Assembly: GCA_947172415.1 (NCBI GenBank)
Contig: OX359189.1
Location: 8,446,501 to 8,510,500, forward strand
Length of the DNA: 64,000 bases
From: Chondrosia reniformis
Lineage: Eukaryota > Porifera > Demospongiae > Chondrillida > Chondrillidae
Direction: 5' to 3'
Below the pieces are notes generated by a model. It was given only the letters and a program-made list of their open reading frames with translations, searched no databases and was not told the origin of the DNA. Below, piece after piece: positions 58,819-64,000 of the stretch. The translations under genes and the position numbers were made by a program. How positions within the stretch are numbered: position 1 is the first letter of the stretch; each line of letters starts with the position of its first letter.

Positions 58819-60550
58819 TCACAATGACCTTTTCTGAATACTAGTGTATTCTACTGCATACAAATCATTCTCCACTAGTTTTCTCTCAGACATTTCAGTT
58901 TGAAATGTCAACTCAGCATAGGTTATGTTTCTAGGTTTGCTGTCCTAATTAAAATTAAATACAAAAAGGTCTTCCTGAATGAATATGGCTACACTACATT
59001 GTGGCTCAGGCAATTAATAATATATTAAATGAATCAATAATCCAGTAGATACCTCTAACTGCATGGGGGTTACTCTTGTTTGCTATATAAATGGAAAGAA
59101 ACAATTAAGCAGTATATCAATTCAGTTGGAGCTATATACACAGTTTTTAAACTTATATTTGGTAGAGTTTGTACAAATACGTATATAGGCAGCACACTAT
59201 TATAGTTCATCCATTTTCAATAATGTCATGTGACCCATAGCAAAATGCAAAATCATTCTTATTAAGTGGAGATAAGCTTCTGTATTAAGGCCTAAACAGT
59301 CATAGGCATTTGTGTAAATTAAGGGAGTGATAAACAAAGTCATATGTTCTATAGTGTATGTATAGAGCATATACATCCTACTAGTCTCTTTCTGCTGAGA
59401 GTCACATGACAAGAAACAGATATACGTAGGGTGAATATTTCTAAATTTTATGATTACTAAAGGTGTTGTGTACAAATAAATATTATTTAATGATCTGTTA
59501 AAGACACAAAATGCATAAGGGTAAACTACTGTAATTACCTGTCCTTTAAAGTACCATAAAGGATTGACAATATTAAAATGTAAATAATATTGCTTACTGT
59601 ATGATCAATTTCTCGAGACAAGTCTACATCTTTTGGTTTAATCTAAGTGCACAAATATACATAAATGTTGGTAAGATGATAACTCTGATAATTACGTACG
59701 TAGTTTACTTTACTCACTGCTTTTCTGAAGCAACGCCAACATACTACTATGATGACCACAATGACAACAGCCATCAATATTATAACAACTGGTACTATCA
59801 CAGCTGCTATTATATTGATATCATACTCCTCATTATAACTCACGGTTGGATATTTTTCTATGTAGTAATAATGTCATGTGGATTTCAGTTTCAGATCTTT
59901 TTACTTTAGACTTACCTTGTACAAGGACCTCATCACTTAGTTCCATTTCTTCCTCAATTCCAGGGAAAGGTAAGGCACAGCTATAGTTTGCTGAACTAGT
60001 AAATGTCATCAAAATAAAGCATTTCACCATTATACCATCTTCCGTACAATTTGGTGGTTTAGCTGTATTTAACATCTCTTCCTCTTTCATCCAGATTATT
60101 CTTTCCATATTAAATTTATTGTTAAACTTGCATTGTAATGTGAAGGTTTCATTCACCATTAATTCTTCAGGTTCTGCAGTTATGCTAGTTTTTTCTTTAA
60201 AAAAAATAAGTGCTAATGGTCTGATTATTCATTATTAACTAAAATTAAAAACTTACCTGTAGTATTGACCATTTGCACCATTTCCTCACTGGAAACATAT
60301 TCAAATTCTGCTCGATACATCACTTTGTAGGTAGTGTTTGGTTTCAAATCCATTTCCATTGGCATGAGATCACTTCCACTTTGATTATTGGTTGTATTGA
60401 ATATTAAGACATCTCCATTCCAAATACTGATGTTTAAAGTGCTTAATCTTTCACTCTCATTAAAACACATATTATCCTGATCAATCCTTGACCATACGCA
60501 AGCTATTTTCCTACCCCCACCCACCAAAATGACATTGTAATTCTTTGGCT
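58819..60550 (-). CDS. FN3-Ig-TM inhibitory-type receptor with ITIM tail (5' incomplete)
   Basis: Exons in transcript order: FN3 60257-60550; Ig 59916-60184; TM 59718-59857; tail 59598-59642, 59053-59082 and last exon 58819-58944 with stop. Ectodomain joints phase 1, tail joints phase 0. FN3 has KIACVWSR and LKPNTTYKV; Ig has FTLQCKFNN, IIWMKEEE and ANYSCALP. The TM segment is IIAAVIVPVVIILMAVVIVV then CWRCFRK. The last exon contains NITYAELTF, which fits the ITIM form IxYxxL exactly, and AVEYTSIQ, which fits VxYxxI, separated by about 25 residues. This is the cleanest ITIM pair in the window; in vertebrate receptors such pairs recruit SHP-type phosphatases. No RING exons follow. No signal exon was found upstream. 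Inhibitory function is inferred from motif form only. Confidence 0.75.
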
Positions 60551-60817
60551 CTGCAAGTAAATTGAAATACACATTTATCATATTTTGACATATAAAGATA
60601 TATGAAGAAGATACAACATAGCTTACTGATTACTTAGTAGTAGGAAAGAGATTAAACATAAAAATTGTTCATTTAATATGTGAAAGGACTCAGTGAAATG
60701 ATCACTAGGGCATGCCGAAAGATAAACATTGAAACCATCTTAACTAAAGTGGAAATGTACTTTTCAATGTTTAGTGGTAAAAGATGGAGGAATTATACAT
60801 GAAATGTTTTGAAAGCA

Positions 60818-61290
60818 TGAATAATCGATGTGATAATCAAACCACAAGTAATAATCAATCAAACATCATAAAGAGGGAAAAACACGAAAGAAGCAATTGC
60901 TGGGAATTGAACCCAGGACAGCTGGTTATGACCACCAGTTGCTCTGCCACTGAGCTACAACTGCCACAGCAATGCCCCCCTCATGCTCTCCCTCTTAAGC
61001 TAACTACCACTAATATTTGGTGTACATTCTTAATCAGTGGTGATTCTCTTCATCAGTACAAGCTGATAATCAAGACCCAGCCCATTTCCAGTGCGAGGGG
61101 CCATCTTAACCAATGGGTCGCTGGCCACCATCAACCACAGGAGAGCTGGGTAAATCTATGAAAAATCGATGTGATAATCATACAACAAGTAATAATGAAT
61201 CAAACATCATAAAGAGGGAAAAACACGAAAGAAGCAATTGCTGGAAATTGAACCCAGGACAGCTGGTTATGACCACCAGTTGCATGCATG
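60818..61290. repeat. tRNA-derived repeat with partial duplicate
   Basis: 60818-60945 recurs at 61160-61285 (gatgtgataatca, gtaataat, caaacatcataaagagggaa, gaacccaggacagctggtta). Between them is the core cagtacaagctg...gacccagccc...ggggccatctta, shared with the copies in the first 4 kb. Confidence 0.8.
60892..60965 (-). repeat. tRNA-like head of a repeat (SINE-type)
   Basis: Minus strand folds as a 74-nt tRNA-like cloverleaf. It has acceptor GGCAGTT/AATTGCT with two G-U pairs, A-box GTAGCTCAGTGGCAGAGC, T-arm CTGGG/CCCAG and B-box GGTTCAATTCC. The anticodon loop is abnormal (no U at the position before the anticodon in a 7-nt loop). Related copies occur at 425-615 and 3585-3770, so I treat it as repeat-derived rather than a functional tRNA. 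Confidence 0.6.
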
Positions 61291-61299
61291 ACATTCAAA

Positions 61300-63075
61300 A
61301 ACATCTGATCTCTTAACCTAAAATAATTACTTTAGCATCAATATAGGAACAATTCTCCTACAGTCTTAACAGGTAAGTACAAAAAGTATTGCTAAATAAC
61401 ACCTCTTGGGTTAATATATATATATGGTCCAAGAGAGTGGATGTATGATTGATAAGTGTTGCCTGATACATCCCCTTAAGATTAGCACATTGTAACCTAT
61501 AGCACTTCAGTAATATACATACATATGATAATCTTATCTATAGAAATGGCTAGTAGACACACACCCTTTCCATTTACCCTATGACTCGTTATATCTGAAT
61601 ATACTGGGTATTTCTAAATGTAATGTTACAACAGCCTTTTTGCATAATAAAATTAATGTTATTCTCTATAGGGTCCAATAAAGGTAATTGTAGGGACAGA
61701 ACTGACTCCATTTTACTATGGAGGTAAGAAACAGATTTAAAATAATATTATGATCTTTTTAACACATCGACTTGCAAAACACAGAATACAATTGAAAAGT
61801 TTTAATTAACCACACAAATATTAAGTGCATAATGTGTATGGTGTAGAGTTCTCAGAAAACATACAAACAAGTTGAATAGGATAACACCACCTCCAGTTGA
61901 TTGTACTGGATGTACTCTGACCTCATATAGGTGAAATAAAGATTGACTTGGGTATGTATAAGCACACACAGAAACAGTGCATGCATGGTGTGCATGTTGG
62001 CATTGAAGTATAGCTATGGTACACTGTGTGCACTGGCATCATCATTTAGCCATTGTACAACAAGCCAGAAGGAGGATCTATCTGCCCGAAGGCTTTATCA
62101 GAACTAAGTTTAAAGGCTTTAATTGACAAATTTAGCATCAGAAAGTCTACTGTCTGATATTCTGAAGCGCAAACAAAGCTATTAAGATAACTACGAAAGA
62201 AATCGTGAAAAATAAATGTCATCATAGTATATGAAACCTCACCAATTTAAACACCTCTCTAAACCAAACCTTTTGTTGGTCCAAGGGTGTTTGGTTTAGA
62301 GAGGCTTCACTGTATGTGTAACAAACATAGCATCTGTATATTCCTAGTCCTCTTTCATTTGATTGAACTATATCCCCAGGTCAATCTCTCATGACTGTGA
62401 TTGCAAAATCTGAAGGTTCACTCTGAAGGTTCATTGATTTTACATACATCCATAATACATAACAAAGATGTGAGAATGCATTTATGTTACCACAAAATTC
62501 TGTAGGTATAAATTATTGATGTAGTGCTATATTAATAAAACATGTGTTATTCAGATATTTGATGTTTCAGTAATCTACTCCACATATTACGTAGCATATG
62601 ACTGCTTAAGGGTACATACATGTATATGTACATACTAATAACCACTTTACGGTAACTGTAAGGAACCTCAAAGTAAAACAAGGCATGGATAACTTATATC
62701 AAGGTACATCAAATAGAGTTTAGAATATCTTTCTTTTGTTAAAATTTAAAATGGCTGCATTGTCAAAGAGAACTACGTAAATGGCACAATGAAATAATGC
62801 CTCTTCGGATGATATTTGTTCTCGGTAAACTTGCCAAGCTCTGTAATTCAATGCTTTTCTTGTTTCAGAAAAGACAAGTATTACTAAATATTACCAGAAA
62901 AGGTTCATCTAAAACTACAGTAAGCTAAACATTGCAGCTGATCATAGTCACTATGCAATCTTGTGGATAGTATGTCTGAAATGGGTTGCTCAACCAGTGA
63001 AAGGAATGAAACTTCCAACAATGTTGCTTTAATGATTATATCTGGTTGTGCTGAAAAAGCAGTCAATGCATGAAG
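61300..63075. other. Intergenic, no gene seen
   Basis: 62250-62315 has an inverted pair (ctctctaaaccaaac / gtttggtttagagag) ending near cactgta, another pogo-like MITE remnant. No supported gene or signal exon. Confidence 0.45.
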
Positions 63076-63082
63076 TTCAAGC

Positions 63083-64000
63083 TACCAGGTGTACTTAGAG
63101 GGGTCAGGATAGACAGGTGTACTTAGAGGGGTCAGGATAGACAGGTGTACTTAGATGGGTCAGGATAGACAGGTGTACTTAGAGGGGTCAGGATAGACAG
63201 GTGTACTTAGAGGGGTCAGGATAGACAGGTGTACTTAGAGGGGTCAGGATAGACAGGTGTACTTAGAGGGGTCAGGATAGACAGGTGTACTTAGATGGGT
63301 CAGGATAGACAGGTGTACTTAGAGGGGTCAGGATAGACAGGTGTACTAAGATGGGTCAAGATAGACAGGTGTACTTAGAGGGGTCAGGATTGACAGGTGT
63401 ACTTAGAGGGGTCAGGATAGACAGGTGTACTTAGAGGGGTCAGGATAGACAGGTGTACTTAGAGGGGTCAGGATAGACAGGTGTACTTAGAGGGGTCAGG
63501 ATAGACAGGTGTACTTAGAGGGGTCAGGATAGACAGGTGTACTTAGAGGGGTCAGGATAGACAGGTGTACTTAGAGGGGTCAGGATAGACAGGTGTACTT
63601 AGAGGGGTCAGGATAGACAGGTGTACTTAGAGGGGTCAGGATAGACAGGTGTACTTAGATGGGTCAGGATAGACAGGTGTACTTAGATGGGTCAAGATAG
63701 ACAGGTGTACTTAGAGGGGTCAGGATAGACAGGTGTACTTAGAGGGGTCAGGATAGACAGGTGTACTTAGATGGGTCAAGATAGACAGGTGTACTTAGAG
63801 GGGTCAAGATAGACAGGTGTACTTAGAGGGGTCAAGATAGACAGGTGTACTTAGAGGGGTCAGGATAGACAGGTGTACTTAGATGGGTCAGGATAGACAG
63901 GTGTACTTAGAGGGGTCAGGATAGACAGGTGTACTTAGAGGGGTCAGGATAGACAGGTGTACTTAGAGGGGTCAGGATAGACAGGTGTACTTAGATGGGT
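63083..64000. repeat. Minisatellite, 28-bp unit, at least 32 copies
   Basis: Units start acaggtgtacttagaggggt and end caggatag. The commonest variants change aggggt to atgggt and caggat to caagat. The array runs off the window end, so its length is a minimum. Confidence 0.97.

Noticed and set aside
60892..60965. Functional tRNA gene on the minus strand
   Set aside because: The cloverleaf is good apart from the anticodon loop, but the same head plus adjoining core is repeated elsewhere in decayed form, so it is a repeat-derived tRNA-like sequence.
55180..64000. Regular repeats at 55.2-56.1 and 63.1-64.0 kb as CRISPR arrays
   Set aside because: Units are head to tail with no unique spacers, in a eukaryotic genome; they are minisatellites.

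Overview
The window is AT-rich eukaryotic DNA. Its genes are split into many small exons with short GT-AG introns, and the intergenic space is full of transposon relics and minisatellites. Exons for Ig-like and fibronectin III (FN3) domains, signal peptides and tyrosine-motif tails mark it as an animal genome. The compact introns, low GC and style of the receptors fit a sponge (demosponge), but that assignment is inference; no marker gene fixes the species.

The main content is a cluster of type I membrane receptors, nearly all on the minus strand. In transcript order each has an optional 64-nt signal-peptide exon, alternating Ig and FN3 exons (all phase 1), one transmembrane exon (phase 1 in; phase 0 out in most), and a tail built mostly from small phase-0 exons. 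I recognise receptors at 11.8-16.7 kb (Ig-FN3-Ig-FN3-TM with a long multi-tyrosine tail), 24.7-28.6 kb and 37.6-40.0 kb (Ig-FN3-TM, ITIM/ITSM-like motifs, then two RING-type C3HC4 fingers), 43.8-45.4 kb (TM and tail only), 47.2-49.2 kb (FN3-Ig-TM-acidic tail), 51.8-54.4 kb (Ig-FN3-Ig-TM) and 58.8-60.6 kb (FN3-Ig-TM-ITIM tail). Decayed copies lie at 1.9-3.1, 5.1-5.7 and 41.9-43.0 kb. An isolated plus-strand exon at 46.5 kb encodes another tyrosine-rich C-terminus.

The notable system is the pair of receptors at 24.7-28.6 and 37.6-40.0 kb. One polypeptide appears to combine an Ig/FN3 ectodomain, a membrane span, immunoreceptor-style tyrosine motifs and tandem RING fingers, so recognition, phospho-signalling and possible ubiquitin ligation would be on one chain. 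Neighbours share the ectodomain but have ITIM-only, multi-YxxV or acidic tails, which resembles the paired and variable receptor clusters of innate immunity or allorecognition. That role is inference.

Between the genes are a 5'-truncated, frameshifted non-LTR retrotransposon (20.8-24.0 kb), two hAT-like elements with 5-bp target duplications (18.3-19.1 kb), several terminal-inverted-repeat MITEs and foldbacks, a tRNA-derived repeat family, a pogo/Tigger-type transposase relic (32.9 kb), at least six copies of a hammerhead-ribozyme-like motif, and long minisatellites at 6.7, 47.6, 55.2-56.1 and 63.1-64.0 kb.
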